A stretch of DNA of 64,000 bases from Citromicrobium sp. JLT1363 (GTDB taxonomy: Bacteria > Pseudomonadota > Alphaproteobacteria > Sphingomonadales > Sphingomonadaceae), in NCBI RefSeq assembly GCF_000186705.1, contig NZ_AEUE01000003.1:248001-312000 (forward strand), written 5' to 3'. The notes under the pieces are model-generated. The model was given only the letters and a program-made list of their open reading frames with translations. It ran no database searches and was not told the DNA's origin. Position numbers and translations under genes: made by a program. Positions 15,939 through 24,510 of the stretch are shown here, one piece after another (position 1 is the stretch's first letter; each line of letters starts with the position of its first letter).

Positions 15939-18035
15939 ATGTCGTTGAGCGAGATCCTCGGGTCTGCGGTATCCGGGCTGTCGGCTTCGCAGGCCGGCAT
16001 GCGGTCGGTATCCAACAATATCGCCAATGTCGGCACGCCGGGATACGCGCGCGAGCGCGTATCGCTGGCGACCGGCGTGACCCAGGGACGCATCAACGGC
16101 GTCGTGATCGGGGAACCGAACCGGATTGCGGACCGGTTCCTCGAAAATACGGTCTATCTGCGTTCCGGCGACATGGGCCGGGCAGAGGTCACCGCGAATT
16201 ACCTGGAGCGGCTGCAGGCCTTCCTGGGCGCGCCGGGTGCCGAAAGCGGCGTGCCAGCGCGGATCGATGCGATCAGCGCGTCGGCCATTGCGATGACGAG
16301 CGCGCAAAGTTCGCCCCAGAACGCGGCTGCCTTCGTGGGCGATGTGGAGGATGCGATCGGTTCGCTCCGCCAGCTCGACGACGATGTGCGGATATTGCGG
16401 GGCGATGTGGAGTCGGAAGTAGGCTACACGGTGGAGGCGGTCAACGTCCTGCTCGAACGGATCCACGGGCTCAATGCCACGGTGGCACAGCTCGGCGGGC
16501 TGGGCCGCAGCACGGGCGGGGCCGAGGACCGGCGCATGTCGGCGATCGAGGAACTGAGCGGGATGATCAACGTCGCGGTGCGCACGCAGCCCGACGGCCG
16601 GATCAATATCGAAACCGCCACCGGCGCGGTCCTGCTCGACGGGCGGCTGCGCCAGCTCTCCTACCCGAGCCCGGCCGACGGGGTGGCACAGCCGAGCTAT
16701 CCCCCCATTGCCATCCGCTTCGCCAACGAAGCGGGGGAGCCGACCACGGCGACCGGCGAAAAGCTCGATTCTTCGGCCGTGGGCGGCAAGCTGGGCGGTC
16801 TGCTCGATTTGCGCGATCGCGCGCTTCCGCAATTTTCCGACCAGCTCGGATTGCTGTTCGGCGGGCTTGCCGAAACCCTGAATGGCGTGGCCAATGCGGG
16901 CACCGCCTTCCCGCCACCCAGCCGCCTCGACGGGCGGCCCACGGGGCTGATCGGCGGCGACCGGCTGGGCTTTACCGGGCAGAGCACCTTCGCGGTGACC
17001 GACCAGCGCGGAGTCCTGGTCGCGCGGACCACGGTGGATTTCGATGCGCTGGGCCCGCTGGCGACGCTCGACGATGCTGTCGCCGCGATCAATGCGGGGC
17101 TGGGCGGGTCGGCAAGCGCGAGCCTGCAGGACGGTCGCCTGTCGATCGTGGCAGCCAATTCCGCCGATGGGGTGGTCGTGGCGCAGGGCGAACCGCCCAG
17201 CGCGCGCGCTGGCAGTGGCTTCGCGCATTTCTTCGGGCTCAACGATATCGTGCGCAGCGAGGGTGCGCCGCTGGTGCCGCCGGGGTTTCTGGCAAGCGAC
17301 CCGCACGGCTTCGGCGCGGGGGAATCCGCCCAGCTGGTGCTGCGCGATGCGAGCGGGCGCACCCTCGGCCAGACCACCCTGACCGGCGGGCTGGGCCCCA
17401 GCTTCGGCGACCTGGTGGGCGAACTCAACCAGAGCCCGCTGGCAGCCTTCGGCAGCTTTGCGATGGACGATCGCGGGCGGGTGCGGTTCGAACCCACGCC
17501 AGGCAATAGCGGCGCGCTGCTTTCGATCCCGAGCGATTCGACCAGCCGGTTCGGTACCGGCGTGTCCTTTGCTGCGCTTTCCGGGCTGACCGGCGGCGCG
17601 ACCGGGCTGGGCGAGGCGGGCGTGCGGCCCGACATGCTGGCGGATTCGGGCCGGCTCCCGCTTGGCCGTTTGCGGGCCGACGCGGCCATCGGCGAACCTG
17701 CGCTGGGCAGCGGCGACACACGCGGCGCGGGCGCCTTCGTGGAGGCGCTGGGCGAGTCGGTCGACTTCGGCAAGGCGGGGTCCGCTGCGCTCGAGCGCTT
17801 TTCCAGCCTGCTGATGGGGCGCACCGGCACGCAGGCGGCGCAGGCCCGCGACCTGCTGGTGGACGCCAGCGCGCGGCGCGACGATGCGGTGAACCGGCGC
17901 GACAGCTTCTCGGGCGTCAATCTGGACGAGGAACTCTCCCAGATGGTCGTGCTTCAGAACAGCTATTCCGCCGCGGCGCGCGTGATGACCACCGCCACAA
18001 AGATGTACGACACTCTCCTCGAAATGGTCCGCTGA
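15939..18035 (+). CDS. flgK: flagellar hook-associated protein FlgK (HAP1)
   Basis: A 698-residue hook-filament junction protein. The N terminus has the GSAVSGLSASQAGMRSVSNNIAN family motif and NVGTPGYARERV; the C terminus has GVNLDEELSQMVVLQNSYSAAARVMTTATKMYDTLLEM. It is longer than enteric FlgK (about 550 residues), with extra central domain sequence. It follows flgE after 25 bases and precedes flgL by 8 bases. Confidence 0.95.
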   Translation: MSLSEILGSAVSGLSASQAGMRSVSNNIANVGTPGYARERVSLATGVTQGRINGVVIGEPNRIADRFLENTVYLRSGDMGRAEVTANYLERLQAFLGAPGAESGVPARIDAISASAIAMTSAQSSPQNAAAFVGDVEDAIGSLRQLDDDVRILRGDVESEVGYTVEAVNVLLERIHGLNATVAQLGGLGRSTGGAEDRRMSAIEELSGMINVAVRTQPDGRINIETATGAVLLDGRLRQLSYPSPADGVAQPSYPPIAIRFANEAGEPTTATGEKLDSSAVGGKLGGLLDLRDRALPQFSDQLGLLFGGLAETLNGVANAGTAFPPPSRLDGRPTGLIGGDRLGFTGQSTFAVTDQRGVLVARTTVDFDALGPLATLDDAVAAINAGLGGSASASLQDGRLSIVAANSADGVVVAQGEPPSARAGSGFAHFFGLNDIVRSEGAPLVPPGFLASDPHGFGAGESAQLVLRDASGRTLGQTTLTGGLGPSFGDLVGELNQSPLAAFGSFAMDDRGRVRFEPTPGNSGALLSIPSDSTSRFGTGVSFAALSGLTGGATGLGEAGVRPDMLADSGRLPLGRLRADAAIGEPALGSGDTRGAGAFVEALGESVDFGKAGSAALERFSSLLMGRTGTQAAQARDLLVDASARRDDAVNRRDSFSGVNLDEELSQMVVLQNSYSAAARVMTTATKMYDTLLEMVR

Positions 18036-18043
18036 AAGGGCGC

Positions 18044-18952
18044 ATGATGAACCGGGTTGCCACCATTCCGCTGCAAAGAACCATGGCCGACGCCATTCAG
18101 CGCGCGCAGCAAAATCTCGCCAAGACGCAAACGGCGCTGTCGACCGGCAAGAAGGCGCAGGATTATGCAAGCCTTGGAACCGAGGCGGTGCGGACCATGT
18201 CGGCGCACTCCATGCTCGCCAAGCAGGATGCGCAGGCGGTGGTGTCCAAGCATGTGACCACCACGCTTGCGATCTACGATGCGCATGTGACCGGGATCGA
18301 CAATGCCATGATCGACCTGCGCACCCAGCTGGCGACCGCGATCGGTACGGAGGACGCGGCCGGCCTGCAGCACACCATCGAAGGCGCGTTCGAGCATTTC
18401 CGAAACAGTCTCAACGCGAGGGAGGGCGGTGTGTCGCTGTTCGCCGGATCGCGCAGCGACGTGACGCCTTTCGTGCCGCAGACACTGGCGGACGCCGCAG
18501 CCACGCCTGCGACCGATGCGTTTCGCAACGACGATGTGCAGGCCGTCGCCTACCTCGCCGAGGGAACCAAGGTAACCTACGGCCTGACCGCGAGCGACGT
18601 AGGCGCGGAAATCTACGAGGCGTTCCGCACGCTGGCGGCCGCTGGCCCGATCGGGGAGCGGCTGACCGATGCACAGAAGACAGCCCTGCAGGATGCGGTT
18701 GCCCAGATCGATACCGGTTCGGTTGGTCTGCGCTCCGTCAATGCCGAGAACGGCCGGCGCCAGGCGCGCATGGAGGTCCTGGGCGAGCGCGCCGAACAGC
18801 GCGCGCTGCTGCTGAAGGACATCATCTCCGCGAACGAGGACGCCGATCTGGGGCAGGTGGCGGTGGATCTCGCGCAGCAGAAGGCGACGCTGGAGGCGAG
18901 CTATTCCGTCTTCGCGCAGCTCACCCAGCTCAATCTCACCAGATATCTCTAG
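18044..18952 (+). CDS. flgL: flagellar hook-associated protein FlgL (HAP3)
   Basis: A 302-residue flagellin-like junction protein. The N-terminal segment (IQRAQQNLAKTQTALSTGKKAQDYASLG) and C-terminal helix (VDLAQQKATLEASYSVFAQLTQLNLTRYL) match the flagellin/FlgL D0-D1 helices. It is the last gene of the flgEKL unit. The start could be either of two adjacent ATG codons at 18044 and 18047. Confidence 0.9.
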   Translation: MMNRVATIPLQRTMADAIQRAQQNLAKTQTALSTGKKAQDYASLGTEAVRTMSAHSMLAKQDAQAVVSKHVTTTLAIYDAHVTGIDNAMIDLRTQLATAIGTEDAAGLQHTIEGAFEHFRNSLNAREGGVSLFAGSRSDVTPFVPQTLADAAATPATDAFRNDDVQAVAYLAEGTKVTYGLTASDVGAEIYEAFRTLAAAGPIGERLTDAQKTALQDAVAQIDTGSVGLRSVNAENGRRQARMEVLGERAEQRALLLKDIISANEDADLGQVAVDLAQQKATLEASYSVFAQLTQLNLTRYL

Positions 18953-19025
18953 GCCCGTCGCCGCGCGCACCGGGTAGCGGGGGCGTCATGCGCGCCGTCG
19001 CCGCCCCCGGGGCAGCGCACTGGGA

Positions 19026-20900
19026 CTAGGACTGGGTCTTTGCGGTTTCGGGCCGTTCGCGCGCCAGCAGGTCGGCGATCTCGCCCGCAGGGCTGGCGGC
19101 AGGCATCGCGGCCATGGCGCGCGCGACCATGGCGGGCTCCAGCTGCTCGACCGGGCCTGTCAGCATGTCGAAAGCCGCTGCGGTCGGCTGCGCTGCGAAG
19201 GCCGGGGCGTAGCGCGAACGCAGCCCTGCAAGCGACTGTTCGCGGCCCAGCATGGCAAGCGCGATGGCGCGGCGCAGGACGATGGTCTGTTCCACCTCGC
19301 TCAGCCTGCCGCCCGTGGCCTTGGGCAGGGTCCCCGATCCCGAGATCGCCTTCCAGTTGTGCCGTTCCCACTCGATCTCGTCGCGGATGGCGCCACCTTG
19401 CGGCACGCCGTCGAGAACGGCCAGCGCCTCGTCGGTCCGCCCGAGCTGGTGGAGCGCGACAGCCTCCATGCGCAACCGGGCCCACAGCATCGGGTCGGGA
19501 TAGATATTGCCGTCCGTCGCATCCAGCGCGCGCAAGGCCTCATCGGGCGTTCCGGCCATGATATAGAGCTTCGCCACCCGAACCGAGAGCGGCCCCTGGG
19601 CAATGTCCTTGGCGCGCGCCATCAACTGGTAATCCAGCAGTTCTGCCGCCCGTTCGTAAAGACCGGCGGCCTGCAACCTGTCGGCGAGGCGGCTGACCAG
19701 CAGATCGCCGCCGGCCCCCGCCGGGCCGAGATCGCGGTATTCCCAGAAGAGCCCGGCTGCCTCGGGCAGGGGGACCTTGCTGTCGGGCGAGAGGATCGCC
19801 TCCAGCCGTTCGCGCAGCGCGTCCAGAAGCGCTGCGCTGTCGGCGCCCACCCGATGATAACGCAGCAAAGCGGCCCCTGCAGCCAGCGTCGCGCGATCGT
19901 CACGCAATGTCTCGGCGAGCTTGAAGCGCAGTTTCAGTGCGCGCCGCTCGACCGGTCCGCCACGCCAGGAATAGCCGATCCGTTCCAGTTCGGCCGCGAC
20001 CTTGCGCGGCTTCGCACGATTATGCGCCACCAGCCCTTCGAGCAGCGAAACGCGGGCATCGACGCGCTGTTCGGGCGTACCGTTGTCGGCGGCCCTGTTC
20101 AGCCGCAGCCGGGCCTGCTGTTCCTTGCCGAGCTGGAAGAACGCACGACCGCGCAGCAGATTGGCTGCGGCATCGCTATCGGAAACCGCGCCGAGCAACG
20201 CGATGGTCTTGTCGGCCTTACCGGCGTCGAGCGCGGCCTGGGCCGCGGCGAGAAGGAAAGGTGCCCGCTCCGCCCCTTCGCGCGAGACGATGGTGGCGCG
20301 CGCGCAGCTCCATTCCTTCAAGGCCTCGGTGTTCATGTCCAGTGCGGCCCAGGCACGCATGCGCCAGGCGCATGCCTCTGTGTTCGCGGCGAGCCGATCG
20401 GCGGACAGCGCATCGAGCGCGTCGGCATGCCGACCCAGCCCGACCAGCGCCACGCCGAGCGCCAGCTTGTGGGCCGCGACCAGATTCAGATCGGGATCGT
20501 CCTGCGCCATCGCCATGAGTACGCCATAGGCCTCCGCCGAGCGCCCCTTGCCGATAAGGCTGCGTGCGTAGGCCCACCGTGCCGCCTGGCGCGTGGCGGG
20601 GGTGCTGCTCGCAATCGCCCGCCATGCATCGCGGTCGGCCACGACCTGCCAGCCCGCGCTGCTCTGGATCGGTGTTTCGTTGGCCAGCGCGGCGGCGAAA
20701 CCGGGGAGGGCGGCGGCGGGTGCCGGTTCGTCCGCGGTCTCGGCGGTGTCTGCCTGCGGGGAGGCGCCCGTGTCCGGGCGGGATTCGGCTTCGGGTTTGG
20801 GCTGGGGTGGGCTTTCGTGGCCGTGCGGACCCGCTTCGGCATTGGCCGGGGCGGCCAGAACCAGACTGAGCGAGGCGGCCAGAGACAGTGTTGCGCGCAT
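19026..20900 (-). CDS. secreted TPR-repeat protein in the flagellar cluster
   Basis: A 624-residue protein with a clear signal peptide (MRATLSLAASLSLVLAAPANAEA) and an acidic, Pro-rich stretch to about residue 70. The rest is Ala/Leu-rich helical repeats in the style of tetratricopeptide repeats, with many AxxLLRYxRxG- and GxxxxALxxL-type units. It is probably periplasmic. It follows a small membrane protein gene by 7 bases and converges with flgL. A motor-associated scaffold role is suggested by context; I do not recognise a named family. Confidence 0.65.
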   Translation of the reverse strand: MRATLSLAASLSLVLAAPANAEAGPHGHESPPQPKPEAESRPDTGASPQADTAETADEPAPAAALPGFAAALANETPIQSSAGWQVVADRDAWRAIASSTPATRQAARWAYARSLIGKGRSAEAYGVLMAMAQDDPDLNLVAAHKLALGVALVGLGRHADALDALSADRLAANTEACAWRMRAWAALDMNTEALKEWSCARATIVSREGAERAPFLLAAAQAALDAGKADKTIALLGAVSDSDAAANLLRGRAFFQLGKEQQARLRLNRAADNGTPEQRVDARVSLLEGLVAHNRAKPRKVAAELERIGYSWRGGPVERRALKLRFKLAETLRDDRATLAAGAALLRYHRVGADSAALLDALRERLEAILSPDSKVPLPEAAGLFWEYRDLGPAGAGGDLLVSRLADRLQAAGLYERAAELLDYQLMARAKDIAQGPLSVRVAKLYIMAGTPDEALRALDATDGNIYPDPMLWARLRMEAVALHQLGRTDEALAVLDGVPQGGAIRDEIEWERHNWKAISGSGTLPKATGGRLSEVEQTIVLRRAIALAMLGREQSLAGLRSRYAPAFAAQPTAAAFDMLTGPVEQLEPAMVARAMAAMPAASPAGEIADLLARERPETAKTQS

Positions 20901-20907
20901 GCCGCCT

Positions 20908-21138
20908 TCAGCTCGCCAGGTGGGGCCATGCGGCCAGGCCCGCGCCGCCGATCGCGCAACCCGCAAGGAACAGGATCGCGGGAAGCACCGGCGCACGGCG
21001 CGCGGGCTGCTCGCCGGGCTGTGCCGGATCGTTCGCCCCTTCGAGAGCAGGTGCGAGCGCATCCGCATTCTGGGGCGCGCCCGCCGGCCTGCCACTGCTG
21101 ACAAGCTTGATGCGTGACGGTTTTTGATCGTAACTCAT
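20908..21138 (-). CDS. small single-pass membrane protein
   Basis: A 76-residue protein with a basic N terminus (SYDQKPSRIKLVSSGRPAG), a Pro/Ala-rich linker and one C-terminal hydrophobic segment (about residues 50-73, VLPAILFLAGCAIGGAGLAAW). It is co-directional with the TPR gene, 7 bases apart, so the two probably form a membrane/periplasm pair. A CTATAAT motif lies about 26 bases upstream of its start. No known family was recognised. Confidence 0.6.
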   Translation of the reverse strand: MSYDQKPSRIKLVSSGRPAGAPQNADALAPALEGANDPAQPGEQPARRAPVLPAILFLAGCAIGGAGLAAWPHLAS

Positions 21139-21163
21139 GGGCGCTCCCTCCGGGATATCCTCT

Positions 21164-21169
21164 ATTATA
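21164..21169 (-). promoter_or_regulatory. CTATAAT -10-like motif before the small membrane protein gene
   Basis: The minus strand reads TCTATAATAGAGG, with TATAAT centred in a near-palindrome, 26 bases before the start at 21138. It also lies 64 bases before the rightward gene at 21233, so either direction is possible. It shares the hexamer with three other flagellar intergenic sites. Confidence 0.45.
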
Positions 21170-21232
21170 GAATAGGGACCGGTTTGCCGGTCGACTTGCG
21201 AACCCCTTTTTCAACCGGACTGGCGGCACATC

Positions 21233-21637
21233 ATGAAGAACAAGACCATCCTGCTGGGCGGCGCGTTGCTCGCCTCCATCCCCATGAGCGGGGCGACGGG
21301 AGCGGGCGGCGGCGGCGGATCGGGCGATGGAAATCTCGTCCCGATGGAGACCATCGCGGTGCCGATCGTCGACGGCGCGAAGCTGCAGGGGACGTTGCAC
21401 TTCCGGCTCGTCCTCGAGGCGAGCGACGGTGACGCCGCCATCAGAGTGGCCCGCGACATGCCGGGCCTGCGTGCAGAAGCGCTTGCCGCAGGGGCGGAAT
21501 TCTCGCGGCTGCGCGTGTCGCCCTTCCTGGCCGTCGATGCGCGGCGGCTTTCGGCCGAGATGACCGACGCCCTGCACGCGCGCGAGCCGGGCATCTCGCG
21601 GGTGCTGCTGGTCGAAGTGGCGGCCCGGCCCAACTGA
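21233..21637 (+). CDS. exported protein resembling the FliL C-terminal domain
   Basis: A 134-residue protein with an N-terminal signal (KNKTILLGGALLASIPMSGATG), a glycine-rich linker, and a compact domain with VPIVDGAKLQGTLHFRLVLEA followed by helices and RVLLVEVAARP. The strand-helix pattern resembles the periplasmic SPFH-like domain of FliL, the stator-associated protein, but the similarity is by eye only. It is a single rightward gene flanked by converging and diverging neighbours inside the flagellar cluster. Confidence 0.5.
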   Translation: MKNKTILLGGALLASIPMSGATGAGGGGGSGDGNLVPMETIAVPIVDGAKLQGTLHFRLVLEASDGDAAIRVARDMPGLRAEALAAGAEFSRLRVSPFLAVDARRLSAEMTDALHAREPGISRVLLVEVAARPN

Positions 21638-21649
21638 CGAACACGATCG

Positions 21650-21701
21650 ACCGGCTCGACCGTCGGCGGTCGGGCCTGCCGCGACCCGCCGGCGAGCCGG
21701 T
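21650..21701. terminator. bidirectional terminator-like hairpin
   Basis: Perfect 9-base arms ACCGGCTCG (21650-21658) and CGAGCCGGT (21693-21701) enclose further complementary GC-rich sequence and are followed by TTTT on the plus strand. It lies between the convergent gene ends at 21637 and 21710. Confidence 0.55.
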
Positions 21702-21709
21702 TTTGAGGC

Positions 21710-22273
21710 TCAGCCGGACGGATCGGCCTTGGGGCGCCTGCGGGGGATCGGCTTGCCGGCCAGAGCCATGCTCAGCCGCGCAGCGCCCTGCGGGGTCATT
21801 GCCGCGAGAATCTGTGCGGTCGATCGCTCTCGCATCTTGCGCGCCACCGCGATCTGCACATCGATGTCCAGTTGCTCGAAGACGGGCGCAGCCTGCTTGG
21901 GCTTCATGGACTGGTAGATGCGCGCCAGCTGATCGAGCGTTTCCGCCTCCTCGGCCTCTTTCTCGGCCTTGCTGTCGACCGGAGCCTGCCCGTCCTGTTT
22001 CGGCTGGGCCTGCTGGGTCTGCAGGTTGTTCTTGAGCCGCTTTTCGGATGCCTTCAGCGCCTGCTCGCGCAGTTCCAGCTGACGTTCCCGATCGCGCGCG
22101 GTCTTCTTCGTCTAGCTCATTTCCGACTGGATCGCGGAGCCCAGTCTGGTGGGCGCGGCCTTGGTCTGGGCCTTGTCTTCACCGGGACCGGACGCATTGA
22201 CGCTGTGGGCAAAGGTCGACAGCGCAGCGGCTCCGGCCATCAGCATCAGCAGGGATGGGCGTTTGAGGGTCAT
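21710..22273 (-). pseudogene. MotE-like (MgtE N-domain) flagellar protein interrupted by an in-frame TAG
   Basis: Read from the ATG at 22273, the frame encodes a signal peptide (TLKRPSLLMLMAGAAALSTF), reaches TAG at 22112-22114 after 53 codons, and then continues open for 133 more codons: a charged coiled coil and an MgtE-N-like end ([23 protein letters not shown]). The full frame of about 186 residues fits the MotE-like gene that follows fliM and DUF6468 in alphaproteobacteria. MotE helps fold the stator partner MotC. No ATG, GTG or TTG restart lies near the stop; the next ATG (21907) would give only 65 residues. The start overlaps the DUF6468 stop by four bases. It is a real nonsense mutation, a sequencing error, or a read-through case. 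Confidence 0.75.
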
Positions 22274-22818
22274 GCCAGTTCCTTCGCTGTCGTCTTGCGG
22301 CTGGCCGCCTTGCGCGGCTTGCGGGCGGGGGCCTTTGCAGACGCGAGTTTATCGGTCTTATCGGTCTTATCGGCTTGAGGCTCGGGGCTGGCCGACGGCC
22401 GGGCAGGCTGGGCCTTCGCCGTCCTTGCCGGGGTGGTGCGCCGCGCCGGGCGCGCCGGTTTGGATGGCTTTGCCGGTTCGGCAACGGGCGCCGCACTGCT
22501 GTGCGATCCGGTCGAAGCAGCCTCCATCAGCCGCTCCGCCATGGCGTTGGCGATGCCGACCATGATGTTGAGCTCCTCGCGCACTTCGCGCGCTTCGCCA
22601 AGCGTCCGCGCATTGGCGGTCCCTTCGATCGAGAGCGTCTGCTTCAGGTCCGCCAGCACGCTTCGCGCGCTCGCGGTGGCAGTGTCGAGCGCGGCGACCG
22701 TGTGGTCGAGGCGGCCCTCGCGGACCTGCTTGAGGCTGCGCATCATCCGCATGCTCTGGACCAGCACGGCCAGGCAGAAGAGGATCGTGATGATATTGGT
22801 GAGGACGGTGAAGCTCAT
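22270..22818 (-). CDS. DUF6468-like flagellar-cluster protein
   Basis: A 182-residue protein with one N-terminal membrane segment (VLTNIITILFCLAVLVQSMRMM), a helical region (about 30-100) and a basic Lys/Ala/Pro tail. The gene sits between fliM and the motE-like gene with four-base overlaps on both sides, the usual position of DUF6468 proteins in alphaproteobacteria. A 9-base tandem repeat near 22350-22375 encodes TDKTDK in the tail. Function is unknown; a motor-associated membrane role is likely from context. Confidence 0.7.
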   Translation of the reverse strand: MSFTVLTNIITILFCLAVLVQSMRMMRSLKQVREGRLDHTVAALDTATASARSVLADLKQTLSIEGTANARTLGEAREVREELNIMVGIANAMAERLMEAASTGSHSSAAPVAEPAKPSKPARPARRTTPARTAKAQPARPSASPEPQADKTDKTDKLASAKAPARKPRKAASRKTTAKELA

Positions 22819-23837
22819 CGTGGCAGGCCTTCTGCATTGGTGGAAACGATGCCGATGGCAACGTGATTGCGCTGGCGTCCGATCTGTGCCCGGGCGAGGG
22901 GCACGCCCCCGCAGGTGACTTCGAACGGATCGTCCGGGGTGATGTCGAACGGGATCGTCTGGCCGACTTTCAGTGATTTGACGTCGGCAAGCCGCATTTC
23001 GCGTTCGCCCAGAACCGTGCAGATCTCGACCTCGGTCTTCAGTATCTCGGATCGCATGTGATCGCGCCAGGTCGTGTCGCCGCCCAGCTTTTCGCCCATG
23101 AAACGCTGGGTCAGCTTGCCCCGCACCGGCTCGAGCGTGGCGAAGGGCAGCAGGATGGTGAACTTGCCGCCCCGGCCATCCATGTCGACCGCGAAGGTAG
23201 CGGCGGCGGCGACATTGGTGGGGCCTGCAATCGTGGCGAAGCGCGGGCTCGTCTCGATCCGCTCAAGCTCCATCGAAATGGGCGCGATCGGTTCGAAAGC
23301 GGTGCTGAATTCGCGCAGCACCAGTTCGATCATCTTGGAGACGAGCGTGGTTTCGATGGTGGTGAAGGCGCGCCCTTCGATCTTGCGGGGGGCGCCGCCC
23401 TTGCGGCCACCCAGAAGCGCGTCCACCACTGCGTAGATCAGGTTGGCCTCCACCGCGACGAGGCCGTAATCCTGCCAGGCAGGAACCTTGAACACGGCCA
23501 GCATCGAAGGCAGCGGCACGCGGTTCATGAAGTCGCCGAACCGCACCGAGGCGATCTCGTCCAGCGAGACCTCGATCGCGTCCGAGGTGAGGTTGCGCAT
23601 GCTGGTGGCGAAAGAGCGCACCATGCGCTCGCACACCACTTCGAGCATCGGCAGCCGGGCATGGCTGACCAGATTCGATTCGACCACCGCGCGCAGGCCG
23701 CTCTTCTGCGGAATATCCGCATTGGAATCGCCGAACAGGGCATCGATGCTCGCCTGGTCGAACGTTCCGTCCACCGGCATGTCCATCGCCGGGGGATCGG
23801 GCAGTTCGAGCTCTTCGAAATCGTCGTTGATCATCAC
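22815..23837 (-). CDS. fliM: flagellar motor switch protein FliM
   Basis: A 340-residue switch-complex protein that binds CheY-P and sets rotation direction. The N-terminal segment FDQASIDALFGDS matches the CheY-binding/switch motif, the middle domain is present (MLEVVCERMVRSFATSMRNLT, LLGGRKGG), and the C-terminal SpoA-like domain has VLGEREMRLADVKSLKVGQTIPFD. Both ends overlap neighbours by four bases. FliN and FliG are not in the window. Confidence 0.93.
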   Translation of the reverse strand: MMINDDFEELELPDPPAMDMPVDGTFDQASIDALFGDSNADIPQKSGLRAVVESNLVSHARLPMLEVVCERMVRSFATSMRNLTSDAIEVSLDEIASVRFGDFMNRVPLPSMLAVFKVPAWQDYGLVAVEANLIYAVVDALLGGRKGGAPRKIEGRAFTTIETTLVSKMIELVLREFSTAFEPIAPISMELERIETSPRFATIAGPTNVAAAATFAVDMDGRGGKFTILLPFATLEPVRGKLTQRFMGEKLGGDTTWRDHMRSEILKTEVEICTVLGEREMRLADVKSLKVGQTIPFDITPDDPFEVTCGGVPLARAQIGRQRNHVAIGIVSTNAEGLPR

Positions 23838-24376
23838 TGCTGAACCATGTCCTGGATGAGAACGTCGGCGACCACGCCTTCGCCCACCGTATCCGCTGCC
23901 CGCAGGATAAGCTCTTCCTTGAGCCGGTAGACCGCGGCCGATCCGGCGAGGTCCTCCGGGCGCAGTTCGCGCAGGAAGGGCTGATAGCGGTCTATGATGA
24001 GCGGCAGGTTGGACTCGATCGTGGAGACATCGTCGGGCGATCCTGCGGCCAGCAGGATGCGCAGTTTCAGAAAACGCGCCTGGCCATCATTGGTGCGCAG
24101 GTTCACCATCAGCGGCGCCACCTCCACCAGATCGCCCTTGCCTTCGTCGCCGTGGCCCTTGCTCTCTTTACCGTGGCCCTTTTCTTCCGACTTGCCGTGG
24201 CCTTCTTCCTTGCCGTCCTCGCCGCCGCCACCGCCGGCCATCAGGGCGGTCGCGGTTCCGCCGCCCAGCAGCAGCACGGCGCCCGCCGCCGCGATAAGCT
24301 TCTTCTTCTTGGAGAAACGCGGGGCTTTGGCGGCCTCGCCGGGCGCAGTCCCGTCTTCGGTGCTCTCGGTGGTCAC
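23834..24376 (-). CDS. fliL: flagellar basal body-associated protein FliL
   Basis: A 180-residue inner-membrane protein. A basic cytoplasmic start (SKKKKLIAAAGAVLLLGGG) leads into the membrane segment, then a charged Gly/His/Lys/Glu linker, and the FliL domain with MVNLRTNDGQARFLKLRILL. The GTG at 24376 was chosen because AAGGAAGG lies about 10 bases before it; longer upstream frame has no family match. It heads the fliL-fliM-DUF6468-motE unit. Confidence 0.85.
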   Translation of the reverse strand: MTTESTEDGTAPGEAAKAPRFSKKKKLIAAAGAVLLLGGGTATALMAGGGGGEDGKEEGHGKSEEKGHGKESKGHGDEGKGDLVEVAPLMVNLRTNDGQARFLKLRILLAAGSPDDVSTIESNLPLIIDRYQPFLRELRPEDLAGSAAVYRLKEELILRAADTVGEGVVADVLIQDMVQQ

Positions 24377-24437
24377 GTTCTGCCGCCTTCCTTTTAGCAA
24401 AAGCCGGAGGTCGCGCCGCCGACTGTGATTTTCTCCT

Positions 24438-24443
24438 ATTATA
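24438..24443 (-). promoter_or_regulatory. CTATAAT -10-like motif before fliL
   Basis: The minus strand reads CCTATAATAGG, again a near-palindrome, 62 bases before the fliL GTG and 68 bases before the divergent flgF. An adjacent inverted repeat (CGGCAA / TTGCCG, 24455-24469) could be an operator. Confidence 0.45.
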
Positions 24444-24510
24444 GGATCGTGACCCGGCAAGATTTGCCGAGTGCGCTTTTTCGAAGCAGTTTTTTCAGGA
24501 CTGACAGTCG

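Noticed and set aside
15894-18170. Long minus-strand frame of 758 codons opposite flgK
   Set aside because: It lies antisense to flgK and flgL and has Arg/His-rich, low-complexity content. It is a shadow frame caused by high GC.
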